64,000 bases of DNA from Daucus carota subsp. sativus (GCF_001625215.2 NC_030381.2:45382689-45446688), one strand, 5' to 3'; positions 13,601-29,593 are shown, counted from the first letter of the stretch. Program-made: numbers and translations. Notes: generated by a model from the letters alone, not told the origin.

Positions 13601-16044
13601 CATTACACTCATTTATATACCTTGCAGTCGCAGAGGACCACCTTGCTTTTTGAAGACGACCCACATGGCCATTTTTGTTTACAGTGTCGTTGAATCTTGG
13701 ATGAGTATTTTTTGGATGGTGTAGTTTGTAAGCCACCATTGTTTCACTAACTGTAACTTGTTTCACAAATATGCAATACTTCAATTTTACTTGTGAGTTA
13801 TCATAGTAAATTTAGCAATTTTTGTTAGAGTTATGATTATTCCTAATCTGTTAAAGGTACAGTTAAATCTTGATAAATGAGTACTCTAGGGACATTCGTA
13901 AAAGAATCCCAATTATTTTTATTCTGTTAAAAGCAAGAAGTTATTTGTTCATTGAATTTGTTAAGTGATCAATACTCTTAAAACAAGGTGTTTGTGACGG
14001 GGAGTCAAACTCGTATCTCCCGCCAGTTTGAGCTCTGATATCATATTAAGTGACAAATTCTCCTTAAATCTCAAGATATTGCGAGGAGGGTTATAGCATC
14101 GTATTGTATTCGAACAAAATGTATTATTGAGGTTCTACAATAATCTTATAATATTTATGATTGCAGGGAGAATTTTGGTGCTCAACTAAAAGTGGTTATG
14201 AGAATGCGATGTAAAGAAATATTAAGTTGTAGCATTATATCATTGATTTTTTTTTTTTGATATTATTTGCTTCTTCAATTTGCAACGTTTGTAGGAGGCT
14301 GTTGAATGGGAGTACAAGAGCAAAGTTGCTGGAAAAATGCATGCTTGCGGTCATGATGCTCACGTCGCAATGGTCCTGGGGGCAGCTAAAATTCTAAAAA
14401 GCCGGGAGAAGCATTTGAAGGTTTGTATCACACATAAAATCACATAATGTGTGTTTATGTTAGCTATCTCTTCTATTAGATGAAGTTAACTAAATTAGTC
14501 ACATTTGTGTGCGTTACAGATATAATAATAATCAAAGTTCTGATGATTCCTAATAAACACTTGACTTGTAAACAGATTCGACTCATAGTTGTACCAAGAT
14601 AAATAGGAATGCCATCTACATAACACATTTACATTTTTACTGAATATTGTGAGACCTCGTGATGAATTTGTAGGGCACAGTAGTTGTGATATTTCAGCCA
14701 GCAGAGGAGGCAGGGAATGGTGCGAAAAAAATGATTGAAGATGGGGCTCTTCAAGATGTGGAGGCTATATTTGCAGTTCATGTATCACATCAGCATTTAA
14801 CGGGTGTAATCGGTTCAAGGCCGGGTCCTTTGCTTGCTGGCTGTGGAATTTTCAGAGCTGTCATTACTGGAAAACAAGGCCCTGCAGGGAACCCACACCA
14901 CTCTGTTGATCCTATTTTGGCCGCGTCTGCTGCTGTCATTAGTTTACAAGGGATCGTCTCTCGTGAATCCAATCCATTGGATTCCCAGGTACATTTTTTT
15001 TGTTTCAAATCTAGCATATCCCACTTTATGCTACAATCAGAATGAAATAATTGATTCTGCAAATACTACGTACGAGCTAGGGACAGGGCATCAATTCAAA
15101 AACACATGAAAAGTTACACAATAATTTGATGTACGGTTACAACCGAGGAAGTACTAATTAGCTGACTCAGAAAGTAGACATAGACAGTCAATTATGGGCG
15201 TATACTGATTCTCTGAACTTTAAAGATGGGTTAACTACCAATGGAAATCTAAATGATTGTAAAGTGATGGAAAATTTCTGGTAATTACATTTTAGACACT
15301 TGATTCTATCAGGTGGTCTCAGTTGCTTCATTCATGGGCGGAGACGACCTCGGGATGATAGCTGATTCTGTAGTTCTTAAGGGCACTTTAAGGGCTTTCT
15401 CTAACACTAGCTTCTACCAGCTCATGGAAAGGATAGAGCAGGTAATTTTTTATTTTTTTTAATATGTTACATGATTATCATTTTCTATAACTATATGATA
15501 CTCAAAATTGATTCCCCCTTAGCATTGGGAAATTATGATAATATTCATCCGATTTAGAACGGAGGAAGTGTATCAGTAGATATGTCAAGAAACTTAGGAA
15601 GATAACTTTCAAGAACTAAAACACATCACTCTGTATCGACATAATGAACAAAATAAACTTGTTAATGTGTAACAGGTCATTGTTAACCAAGCAAACGTCT
15701 TCAGATGCTCTGCAACAGTGGACTTCTTTAAGAAGCAAAGCACAATATATCCGCCAACAGTCAACGACAATGAAATGTATGAACACGTCAGAAAAGTTGC
15801 CTCTGATTTGCTTGGGCCTGCAAATTTTCGAGTAGTCCCACCGATGATGGGAGCAGAAGACTTCTCTTTCTACTCTGAGGTAGTCCCTGCAGCCTTCTAT
15901 TATATAGGTATAATGAACGAGACGTTGGGTTCAACGCACACAGGACATTCACCTCATTTCATGATCGACGAAGATGTTCTTCCCATAGGTGCTGCAACTC
16001 ATGCTGCGATTATTGAAAGATATCTTAATGAGTATCATTCATAA
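10619..16044 (+). CDS. ILL6: IAA-amino acid hydrolase ILR1-like 6 (M20 metallopeptidase family)
   Basis: Amidohydrolase that splits amino-acid conjugates of indole acetic acid or, for the ILL6 branch, jasmonoyl-isoleucine in the endomembrane system. Exons: 10619-11119, 14295-14420, 14674-14988, 15313-15441 and 15676-16044, all joined in phase 0, giving 479 aa. The start is the ATG after the CT-rich leader. A hydrophobic N-terminus (residues about 16-32) suggests a signal peptide. M20 metal ligands are visible: Cys185 and His187 in HACGHDAH, Glu220/Glu221 in QPAEEAG, His245 in AVHVSH and His448 in GHSPHF. The long N-terminal spacer with SPECSKQ, the AVHVSHQH block and the C-terminal RYLNEYHS match ILL6 rather than ILR1 or IAR3. 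There is no KDEL-type tail. Introns are 3175, 253, 324 and 234 bp. No frameshift is seen, so the gene looks functional. Confidence 0.92.
11485..11788 (+). mobile_element. Stowaway-like MITE copy 1 in ILL6 intron 1
   Basis: The element begins CTCCCTCCGTCCCC and ends GAGAGGGACAGAGAGAG, flanked on both sides by TA, the Tc1/mariner-Stowaway target duplication. It has no coding capacity. Internal sequence such as AGTGGGTAAAATGGTGGGA is shared with the copy at 12291-12628, which lies in the opposite orientation. Confidence 0.8.
12291..12628 (-). mobile_element. Stowaway-like MITE copy 2 in ILL6 intron 1, inverted
   Basis: Read on the minus strand it starts CTCACTCCGTCCTCC and follows the 11485-11788 element almost throughout, with TA on both flanks. 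In its middle (about 12449-12518) it carries sequence absent from copy 1, including a repeated CCAAATTTGGATCA and the motif GGCCATCTCCAGC. That motif is typical of the end of another plant MITE family, so a nested insertion is likely. Confidence 0.75.
12629..14294. other. Remainder of ILL6 intron 1
   Basis: Intronic sequence with no open gene. At 14030-14050 the minus strand reads close to TATGATATCAGAGCTC, resembling an LTR end followed by a tRNA-Met primer-binding site, so a small LTR/TRIM remnant may lie here. Two related tracts start with AGGACCACCTT near 13043 and 13632 and share GGATGAGTA. They may be an old duplication. Confidence 0.35.
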
Positions 16045-16451
16045 TAAATTGTCACCCTATCCATCTTCTTCTTTCAATATTTGTTTCTCTAACCAGGTCG
16101 AAAAGAAAACCTGGCTTGCTTACTTGACTCTTCTTCTGAAGTTGTAGCAAGTAACAAGGCCTTGGCTAGTGAGTAGTTAGGTTCTGATGCATGTTAATAT
16201 ATTAGTATTTAGTTGTACACAAGTATGTTTTTCATACGCTCTGTTTGACCGGAAAGAGTGAAGTGAAAAATATTTGATAAATATAATATATTATTATTGG
16301 AAAAACTCGCAGATGCTTGATACTGAAATTTAACTTTAAAGGTTGAATTTAGCTAATATTAGGATGTTAGAAATTGAGTTAAAACTTAATTCTGGTAATC
16401 TAAGTAACTTAATGGTCCGTTTGAGAATCAGGATTTAATTTGAAATTCTGA

Positions 16452-17087
16452 ATTTGCAATGTGCTGTAACAAAAGAGTAGAGTTACTAGAGAAATTGAAA
16501 AGGTGGGGTAATTTGGAGAAGAAAGCTAAAAACAAAGGCGACTCTTTACTGGTGGCAGCAACTGTAATAGCTTCCATGGCTTATCAAGCAGCAATTAGCC
16601 CACCTGGAGGTGTCATTGGTATGGACGCCGATGACATCAAGTTAAGTACTGAACATAGCATGAAACCGGGAACTCCAATTCTTGCACAACCGATCCAATG
16701 AGGAGTAAACTATTCTGGATATTCGACACCATATCTTTCATTGCTTCTTTGAGTATAATCTTCTTGTTCGTAAATGGCATATCTGCAAAACGGAGATTCT
16801 TTATATGGGTTATGAGGGCTGCAATGTGGATAACAGTGCAGTCAATGGCGCTGGCCTATCTATTAGCCGCTGTAACCCTCATCCCAGATCCAAATATATA
16901 CAACAGAACGTATGTGACATTTTTCATTGCAGCAGGCACATGGTATGGATTGATTATTGTTTCCCTTCTGTTACTCATCTATCGTTTAGTTGATGCTGCT
17001 TCGAGGAAGGCTAAAAAATCCAGAGACAGGAATTTGAGGAATACAAGTGCAGGGGTTTATGCTGAAGGCGCAAGTAGTATTGTTTGA
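16452..17087 (+). pseudogene. Truncated, frameshifted ankyrin-PGG relic
   Basis: This relic contains only the PGG domain of an ankyrin-PGG protein and is close kin to the intact gene at 18538-19980. The first part (to 16701) carries KGDSLLVAATVIASMAYQAA and SPPGGVIGMD, then hits a stop. Alignment with the intact gene shows a 1-nt deletion near 16690, between CTTGCAC and GATCCAA. The rest continues in another frame from 16698 to 17087 with three hydrophobic segments and the GISAKRRFF motif. Similarity to the intact gene begins only around 16452, so all ankyrin repeats are missing. The downstream part could still be translated alone as 129 aa, but a functional product is unlikely. Confidence 0.85.
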
Positions 17088-18537
17088 TCAGTTGAAACTT
17101 GGATGAAAATGTGCTGCTCTATATAATCAACTCACTATTACTATTTTTGTGCAACTGAATTTGCTTAGTCTAGTTATGATCCTTCTGGTGTATCCGGCTC
17201 TTGGCCATAAGTTATTTGCATATTTCGGATGATCATCGGAGTTGGTTACTTCATCATCACTGTGAGAATTATGTGGTTTTTCCTCGCGATTATATTAGTT
17301 ATTAAATGTTTCGAAGTTACAAAATGTGGCTAACTCAAGTGACCGTTTGAATTGTTCCTGTTCTGAACGCACAATTTGTAATACACTTCAAACGATCTAT
17401 AACTATGTCTACTTCTGTGTCAACAATCCTGCGTCACTGTTGTTACACTCTGTTTTCTTTTTAGGCCGCTTTTCTTGGAGGACCAGAACCGTCCAATGTT
17501 AGTGGCAAATATTAGGCAAAAAAATAAGAATGATTTTTATTTTTTTTCACTAGTATTCGTCAAAAATTTAGAATTAAGACCAATTTAGGATCAGTCAAAT
17601 TTCATTCAGACTGAGGTGGCAACAATTTCAATGCTCCGGGGCACCAGATCAAGGTTACTTTGACCCATATATTAATTCCTTAACAATCTATTTTACTTTT
17701 AACATACTCCCACGGTTTGGATATAATATTTTTATTCACAAAAAAAAATATTTGAAAATAATAATTTTATGTGTGCGGTCAAAACCCTTAAAAGTACGTG
17801 CAAAAAAGTTAAATGACTATTATATCCAAACAGAGGGAGTATGATCAAGGAGGTTTTACTGCTACTTTCTCCTTCTTATCTAACATTATTTTTTAAGAAA
17901 TGATCCAACAACAACTGTTTTTTACCGAAAATCCGGTGAAAAACTGTTTATTAGCTAAGTTGATGCATATTAATATTTAGTTATATATAAATATGCTTTA
18001 TAGTTTTGTGATCCATCAAGAACATAATAAAAATTCATGAAAATAATTAAGTGGGAAAGTCCAAGGAGGCAGAGGAAAGATGAGAAAATGAGAGTGCAAA
18101 CTGTCAAAATTACTCATGTCTACTGATGTAATAGAACTGGCCATCAGCGACGGACCTAGGATTCAAATCTTGAAGGTCTCAAACAAATTTTCGAAAAATA
18201 CTTGTATGTTTTTTAAATTTTGTGAGGGCACTTCTATAATTTTGTAAAATTTAAAATGATGAAAATATGTCAAAAAAAAATTTAGATGGACACATGTCCT
18301 CCGTACTTCTTACCAGATCCGCCAAGCCGATGGCAACTTGATTTTGCACGGAACTTCAGAACGTTCAACATCAAGTCTAGATTGAATTATTGCCAAGTAA
18401 AGTCTACGAACCACACAATACAAGCCAGGTAGAATGAGCCGGTTTTTCTCGGGTACTTGCAATCATTCAAGTTAACAAGCTTGTTCGCAATTTTGTATCC
18501 GCGTAGCCTGTTAGTCGTGTTGTTTAAGTTGTTTGTG
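17088..18537. other. Intergenic between the PGG relic and the ankyrin gene
   Basis: Noncoding. It holds a small Stowaway-like MITE (17707-17839) and a possible decayed hAT-type element near 18146-18318, whose left side reads GACGGACCTAGGATT and whose right side reads AGATCCGCC. The last 100 bp before 18538 would be the promoter and leader of the ankyrin gene. No clear TATA box could be assigned. Confidence 0.4.
17707..17839. mobile_element. Short Stowaway-like MITE
   Basis: The termini CTCCCACGGTTTGGATATAA and, inverted at the right end, CTCCCTCTGTTTGGATATAA form imperfect inverted repeats of more than 20 bp with TA on both flanks. At 133 bp it has no coding capacity. Confidence 0.75.
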
Positions 18538-19980
18538 ATGGAAAGTAACATAATAGAGAAGAGGCTTTATGATGCAACCTTGAAAGGTGATGTAGAGACC
18601 TTGAAAGCGTTGATGAAAGAAGATGAGCTCGTTCTTGCCCGAGTTTCGGTCACTTCTTGCTTTAACCAAACGCCCTTGCATCTAGCTGTCATGCTAGGCC
18701 ACTATGACTATGCGAAATCTCTCCTACTTTACAAGCCCAATTTTGCTACTTGGTTGGACTCGCAAGATCGTTCACCTCTTCATTTGGCATCTGCAAATGG
18801 TTATGTAAATATTGTCAATTTGTTGTTACAAGAAGATCCAAGTGTTTGTCTGGTACGAGACGAGGATGGAAGAACTCCCCTTCATCTCGCGGTAATGAAT
18901 GGTCAGTACGAGTCCATAAACAAGTTATGGGCAGCCAAGCCAGAGGTCACTTGCTACACGTTGGATCACGGAGAGACTATACTTCATTCGTGTGTCATAT
19001 ACAATCGTCTGAAACCTCTCATTCTTCTACTGGAATCCACTACACTCGACGAGGATTTAACAAATGTCAAAGATGGAAATGGCAGTACAATTTTACACAC
19101 TGCAACAGCTCTAAGGCGAACACAGCAAGTAAAATACCTGCTCACCAGAAGCGAAATTAGAGTAAATGAAGTCAACGGAGATGGCCTCACAGCTCTAGAC
19201 ATAACAGAGGAAATGCCTATAGATGTGAAAACCATAGAAATTAAGCGGCTACTTATTTCCTCTGGCGCTTTAAGAGCTAAAGAATTTGGGAACACAACGC
19301 GCCAATTGACCACAGAAGATACTAATAATGCTCAGACATCAACGAAACCACGCTGCAATAGAAGAGCTAAGTTAGTAAAGACCGTGAAGAAGTGGAGCAT
19401 TTTGAAGAAGAAAGGTGAAAACAAAGGCGACTCATTACTCGTGGCAGCGACTGTCATAGCTGCCATGGCTTATCAAGCAGCAGTTAGCCCGCCTGGAGGT
19501 GTCATCGGATTGGATGCCAATGAAATCAAAACAAGTGCTAGAAATGATATGGAACCGGGAACATCAATTTTGGCGCATTTTGATCCAAAAACGAGTAAAT
19601 TCTTTTGGATATTTAACACAATATCTTTTATTGCTTCTCTTAGCATAATCTTTTTGTTTGTGACTGGTATATCTGCAAAACGAAAAATCTTCATTCGGGT
19701 TCTGCGGGCAGCAATGTGGATTATAGTTTCGTCAATGGCCGTGGCATATCTAGTAGCAGTTACAACCTTCATTCCGGGTCCGAATAGAAACAACAGCAGC
19801 ACATTTGTGACAGTTTTGGTGGCAGCGATGACATGGGACGGATTGATTTTCGTTTCACTTTTGTTTCTAATCTATTTTTCAGTCAATGCTGCTTTGAAAA
19901 AATTGAAAAAGTACAGAAAGAGTATGTCTAGAAATAGAGGTGGAGGGATTCTTACCGAAAGCACAAGAAGTTTTGTATGA
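18538..19980 (+). CDS. Ankyrin repeat protein with PGG domain (BDA1-like)
   Basis: Single-exon gene, 480 aa from the ATG at 18538. An in-frame ATG at 18457 would add 27 residues, but the family normally begins just before a motif like KRLYDATLKGD, so the later start is preferred. Residues about 5-250 hold five to six ankyrin repeats, with TPLHLA, SPLHLA and TPLHLA cores, used for protein binding. The PGG domain starts near residue 295 (NKGDSLLVAATVIA, then SPPGGVIG near 318) and contains about four membrane segments (roughly 298-320, 355-378, 393-414 and 421-450). The C-terminus is basic. Proteins of this type (ACD6, BDA1, ITN1) sit in the plasma membrane and act in immunity and stress signalling. 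The exact role here is unknown. The frame is intact, unlike the relic upstream. Confidence 0.9.
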   Translation: MESNIIEKRLYDATLKGDVETLKALMKEDELVLARVSVTSCFNQTPLHLAVMLGHYDYAKSLLLYKPNFATWLDSQDRSPLHLASANGYVNIVNLLLQEDPSVCLVRDEDGRTPLHLAVMNGQYESINKLWAAKPEVTCYTLDHGETILHSCVIYNRLKPLILLLESTTLDEDLTNVKDGNGSTILHTATALRRTQQVKYLLTRSEIRVNEVNGDGLTALDITEEMPIDVKTIEIKRLLISSGALRAKEFGNTTRQLTTEDTNNAQTSTKPRCNRRAKLVKTVKKWSILKKKGENKGDSLLVAATVIAAMAYQAAVSPPGGVIGLDANEIKTSARNDMEPGTSILAHFDPKTSKFFWIFNTISFIASLSIIFLFVTGISAKRKIFIRVLRAAMWIIVSSMAVAYLVAVTTFIPGPNRNNSSTFVTVLVAAMTWDGLIFVSLLFLIYFSVNAALKKLKKYRKSMSRNRGGGILTESTRSFV

Positions 19981-19986
19981 TTAGTT

Positions 19987-20035
19987 CATTGTTCATCGCT
20001 TCTTTGAGTATAATCTTCTTGTTCTCATAGTTCAG
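19987..20035 (+). repeat. Small duplicated piece of the PGG domain
   Basis: Right after the ankyrin gene stop, the sequence TCGCTTCTTTGAGTATAATC and following CTTCTTGTTC repeats a segment of the PGG domain. It matches the relic at about 16738-16772 better than the intact gene at 19630-19665. It has no open frame. It is probably a footprint of unequal recombination or template switching in this small tandem cluster. Confidence 0.65.
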
Positions 20036-20204
20036 AGTTTTCAATGCAGCCTGACAACTACTATCAATGAATTGTACTAATACATAAAAATCAAGTTAGC
20101 GAACAGACCCCTAAAGCAATCCAATTGAAGTGTGATTTCACTTGTTTGATTAGTGTTTAGTTGAACAAAAATATGTTGAACGAAAACATGTTGCCGTGAT
20201 TCTC

Positions 20205-20530
20205 ATCAATCGATATAGATCCAGCTGTTGCCTTTTTAGCAAGGTTATTTATCTCTTTCTCTACCTCAGCAAAATTCATCTTATCAGCATTGCAAATAAC
20301 AGGAACAACAAGATCCTTCGGAGTACCAACAGCTATACTGATGTCAACATAGTCTCTGTATCCCCATCAATAACTGCATTAATAACAAGCTGATTTTGAA
20401 GTCCACTGACAGCCGCTTTTACAAATCCCAACATAAAGCCTAGCTTTACTCCATGCTTCTCGAGAAATGCAACTTTATATTCAGAGCGGAGTTTCATCGA
20501 ATTAGTCTGAGCAGTGTCCATCAAGCTGCG
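20205..20530 (-). pseudogene. Relic of 2-oxoglutarate dehydrogenase E2 (dihydrolipoyl succinyltransferase)
   Basis: On the minus strand, 20524-20385 reads [20 protein letters not shown] and then [19 protein letters not shown], a core of the succinyltransferase catalytic domain of mitochondrial 2-oxoglutarate dehydrogenase. After IDGD about a dozen bases are missing. The match resumes in another frame with [14 protein letters not shown], then [13 protein letters not shown] and NNLAKKA. The lipoyl domain, the N-terminus and the catalytic HxxxD end are absent. The protein is thus truncated at both ends and broken by a small deletion. It may be a processed copy or a fragment carried by a transposon. 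No poly-A tract was located. Confidence 0.85.
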
Positions 20531-20559
20531 GAATACATGGACTCATAGGTTCTTAAAAG

Positions 20560-20800
20560 CTCACCTTCTTTGCCAAGTCAGCCTTCAACTTTGTCAACTC
20601 GGCTCTTAACCTGATTATTTCATCACTTTCAGCTGCAACAATTTTCTCCCGGATGCAATCTCCTTGTCCCTTACTCCCACTAGCTGATCATGCTGGATCT
20701 GCTCCGCTTTAAAGGTCTTTCTCTCTTTTGGCACCTGCTTTTTCTTTAAAGGTTCCTTAACACAAGGAGTCTGCTTTGGAGCATTGAGGGAGGATACAGA
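20560..20800 (-). other. Possible coding remnant next to the E2 relic, not identified
   Basis: Minus-strand frames here carry charged, coiled-coil-like stretches. One is RLRAELTKLKADLAKK, ending at a stop near 20566. Another is lysine-rich (KKKQVPKERKT). They do not join in one frame and match nothing I recognise with certainty. The lysine/proline-rich part could be the linker of the E2 protein. This is weak evidence. Confidence 0.25.
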
Positions 20801-20819
20801 GCAAAAGCCTAAATCTATC

Positions 20820-21106
20820 GGGGTGTTTGGATGATTGGTGGGAATGGGAATGGGGAACGGGAAGGGGGTATGGGAATGGAGGGTATGGGAAATGGTAACC
20901 CTAAGGGGTGTGGATGTATTGATTTACCCTTCAAGAGGGAATGAGGTTCCCATTCCAAACAAAAATTTTACTAATCCAAACACAATGTATGGGGAATGAG
21001 GTTCCCATTCCAAACAAAAATTTTACTAATCCAAACACAATGTATGGGTATTAGGTTCCGATTCCCGTTAACCGGGCTCATTAACTATCAAACAAACGCC
21101 CCCTAT
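20820..21106. mobile_element. Probable MITE-like element with internal 55-bp duplication
   Basis: The left side reads GGGTGTTTGGATGATTGG and the right side, inverted, reads GGGGCGTTTGTTTGATAG. These are the imperfect GTTTGG-type ends common in plant nonautonomous DNA transposons. Between them a 55-bp unit (GGGAATGAGGTTCCCATTCC and onward) is present twice in tandem at 20937-20991 and 20992-21046 with almost no difference. The class cannot be assigned because the target duplication is unclear. Confidence 0.5.
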
Positions 21107-22486
21107 GTGTTCAATGTCCAGAAATCGAACAGAACAAATTAAATCACGATGATGACGATTGACGAATTATACTGGTGGTGTTTACGCCCCCAAAAAAGTA
21201 AATCCGGGACCCTAACTTCACCATAGCACATTGTTTCAACAATTCATACTCATAGTCGATTATTATCACCGGAGATATCACAGGATCTGTATGAATCCAT
21301 CTGAATCAATCTCGAAATCGTCTTCTCTAGGCGGTTCTATCATATATAATGAGTAGCTCTTCTCGTCACTTATGTGATCCACCATCAAGCATATCTTCAT
21401 AATCATCCCCGGTTCCGTTTTCTATTCCATCCCCTTTCTCAACAAACCCTAATTTTCCACGTTGCCCCCGGCCTGGTTCGTTTTACCCGACCCGATATCA
21501 ACCCAACCCATTCTCATATAACCCGCCCCGATACACATCCTAATTGCACTATAATAATTTTCGATCAGAAGAAGATTGAGTGCCTTAAATTACACATCAT
21601 TGCCTTAAATTCAATTATTTTGAAGTCTACGAGTGAAACAACCCGGGTCAAGTTCCGAGTTTTTTTTGAAAATCGGATCAAGTCCCAAATTCCGAATCCA
21701 AAAATAAGTCGAAATAAACTGGCCAGCAGGCCACCAAAAGATGATGATTTGTTGGTGCAATTGGTAGTAATACTTATGCTTATAAACTGAACTAAAGTCT
21801 CCATACTCCTCGATGTGGGACTGGGATGTTACAACGAGACACGATTTAATTGTTTTATTGAGCCATTACAGTGCAAGCAAATTGAAAAAAGAAATCAAAT
21901 TGAAAGAAAAGGAATCTTACTTTATTCTGTACAATTCAGACTTCAGACGGGGATAATATCAATTATCATAATTATTGGAAAAAACATATAAATTATTGAT
22001 TATAAGGATTAACATATGAATAACGTTTCACGAACCAAAATGGACAAAATCTGTAACAAAATTATGTGATAGTGGTAATGTGACAATTTGGAGGGATTTA
22101 ATTTCATAATTCTAACATGTTTCTCAAACATATATGAGTAAAAGAGATTCTAATGATGATGGATTGAATAAACATGATTCCTACTTTTTTCCAAACAAAT
22201 TCGGTTTTGCTTTTCTTGAATCGTTTGTATAAAAATACCAAAAAAAGCATCTTTTAGAAGTTATAAATATTAGCTTTTCTCTCCGAATTTCTACGTCTTT
22301 TGCAAACACTTTAATCACAAGTCATAACTTAGCTCTAACTTCTACCTTATTTTTTTTATTTGATCAAAAAGCACTTTTTTAAACTCAGTCAAACGGCCCC
22401 ATTATGTATTACGGTTGGCCGGCAGAACTTGTAAATGACATTTCTGAACAATAGCATCTTGAGTAGAATGATCGGCTAAAATGATA
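21107..22486. other. Intergenic, no supported gene
   Basis: The 138-codon frame at 21374-21790 is rich in His, Pro and Arg, lacks any recognisable domain, and overlaps a frame on the other strand. I do not support it as a gene. The rest is AT-rich with no clear transposon ends. Confidence 0.4.
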
Positions 22487-22788
22487 CTCCCTCCGTCCCA
22501 TTTTAATTGACACTTATTCCTTTTTGGGACGTCCCAAAAAAAATGAACCTATTAAACTTACTATTTTTGAACACTACTTTTCACTATTACACCCACCACT
22601 TTCTTCCACTATCTCTATTCTATAATAATATAAACACTATTACACCCACTACTTTCTTCCACTATCTCTAATCTATTATTAAAATTTTAATGGGTCCCAG
22701 CACTTTACCAACTTTTCAACCTTTTTACTACCTTTTTCTTAATCTCCGTGAAAGTCAAAGCAGTTCAATCTTTTCGGGACGGAGGGAG
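22487..22788. mobile_element. Stowaway MITE
   Basis: It starts CTCCCTCCGTCCCATTTTAA and ends TTTTCGGGACGGAGGGAG, flanked by TA on both sides. The length is about 300 bp with no coding frame. Inside, CACTATTACACCCACCACTT is nearly repeated about 50 bp later. Confidence 0.88.
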
Positions 22789-22888
22789 TATTAAATATCG
22801 GTAATGTAAAATTTATTAATTAGTGCATTGATAAGTGAGAATATAGTTTAGTTTCAAAAAAATCACAATAATATAGAGATTTAGTGTA

Positions 22889-23120
22889 CTCCCTCCGGTC
22901 CATTATATAGGGCTTTTGACTTTTTACACATAATATTAGATACTTTGATCACATAGCAAATATCACTATTTTTATTATCTTTTTTTTCTGAATAGAAATA
23001 TAACATAAATATTTTTATTTAGAATAAGATTATTTTAAAAATACCAATTTTAAATATGTAGTCAAACCTCTTAAATATACACGTAAAAAGTCAAACATCC
23101 TATATATTGGACTAGATGAA
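22889..23120. mobile_element. Second Stowaway-like MITE
   Basis: The left end, CTCCCTCCGGTCCATTATAT, pairs with the right end read inverted, TTCATCTAGTCCAATATAT. The subterminal GACTTTTTACRYA is also inverted. Both flanks are TA. It has no coding capacity. Confidence 0.75.
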
Positions 23121-23273
23121 TATTGAGAAATGAGAATAATGTTGAATTTCAAAAAATTCATAATTAATATAAAGATAAATTTGTGTTGACAGAAGAAAGG
23201 GACAGGTATTTTGGAACAATTTTTTTTCAAAAGAGACATGTATTTTGAGATGGAGTGAGTATTTATAATAGCA

Positions 23274-23310
23274 TTAGTATATTTTGCCCGCGCTCCGCGC
23301 ACGAGCATCA
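23274..23310 (-). mobile_element. Possible Helitron 3' end
   Basis: Read on the minus strand, a GC-rich hairpin (GTGCGCGGAGCGCGGGC) is followed after a few A/T bases by CTAA and a flanking T, which fits the Helitron 3' rule of hairpin then CTRR inserted before T. The matching 5' TC end was not identified. Confidence 0.4.
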
Positions 23311-23946
23311 ATAATTTATTGTTTGTTCATTATTATTTCAGAAATAAAATTAATACTTAATAATATTTTAATTTCCAAATACAAAATAAGCCGAAAATCG
23401 TATGTAATTGTAAGTCATGCAATTTTGTGATGGAAAATACTTGATGCACATAATTGTTTACAAAATCTTGTACGTAATTACATGTGATTGGTTTTATTAA
23501 TTGGAATGACCCTTGTATTTACATCAACTATCCCAATTAAAACATTTCACGTGAATTGCCATGTCATTATATACGAATTTCTTTTACACAGTTATGTGCA
23601 TCTATAGTACTATTCTTTTGTTATTCACTCGGAGAAAACATCTCTAGAACCAGGTCTAAACAGCTCCAATAATTATCAACAATTCTCAGTTGCTTCTTGT
23701 TCGAAAATGTTCTCAAACACAACTTTAAGTTGTCACACCAAACTTGACTATTCCAACCTACTTGTGTCTTTCCAAGTGTTGGTTCAGGTATCACTTATCA
23801 GGCTCTGTCGTAGGGCCATCACAATGCACACATGCCATTTGCATTTGCTGCATAATTAACAGCTCACAGCAATATATAAGTGAGATTTGAGAATTCAACT
23901 TCAGCTAAGAGTACGTACAGATTGCAGGAGGTTTTACGCAGCCAAA
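23311..23946 (+). promoter_or_regulatory. Upstream region of the aldehyde dehydrogenase gene
   Basis: No coding signal. TATATAAG occurs at 23873-23880, about 70 bp before the chosen start codon. It is a reasonable TATA box only if the leader is very short, so the transcription start remains uncertain. An in-frame ATG at 23887 lies between them and would add 20 residues. Confidence 0.35.
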
Positions 23947-29269
<5,323 letters not shown>

Positions 29270-29593
29270 TCGTAAACTGCAACTGGTATTCTGGCTCCTG
29301 GCTGTCATGTCTTTTATTTCTCTTTGGGCTAAACATCTCTTAATCTATATATCCCTGTTTAATGTGTGTCAGTAAAACTGTAAAACAATGTCCCTTCTCA
29401 TCTTCCTTCAAACTGGACTAGAACAAAATATATTTGCTTGCAGAATGTGGTTTATACTATAATTTGCTTCTCACAAGGTAAATCTATACAACAACCAGAC
29501 ATGATACTATGCGAATCACATATAAATCTTACGACGTCCTCATATTAATCCATGCATAGAGAAACTTGTCGCCTAGGTAACCTCAGAACGCTG

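Noticed and set aside
18750-19802. Alternative frames over the ankyrin gene on both strands
   Set aside because: They are shadows of the intact 480-aa frame.
21374-21804. 138-codon plus-strand frame and its antisense partner
   Set aside because: Composition is His/Pro/Arg-rich with no domain, and no exons could be linked to it.
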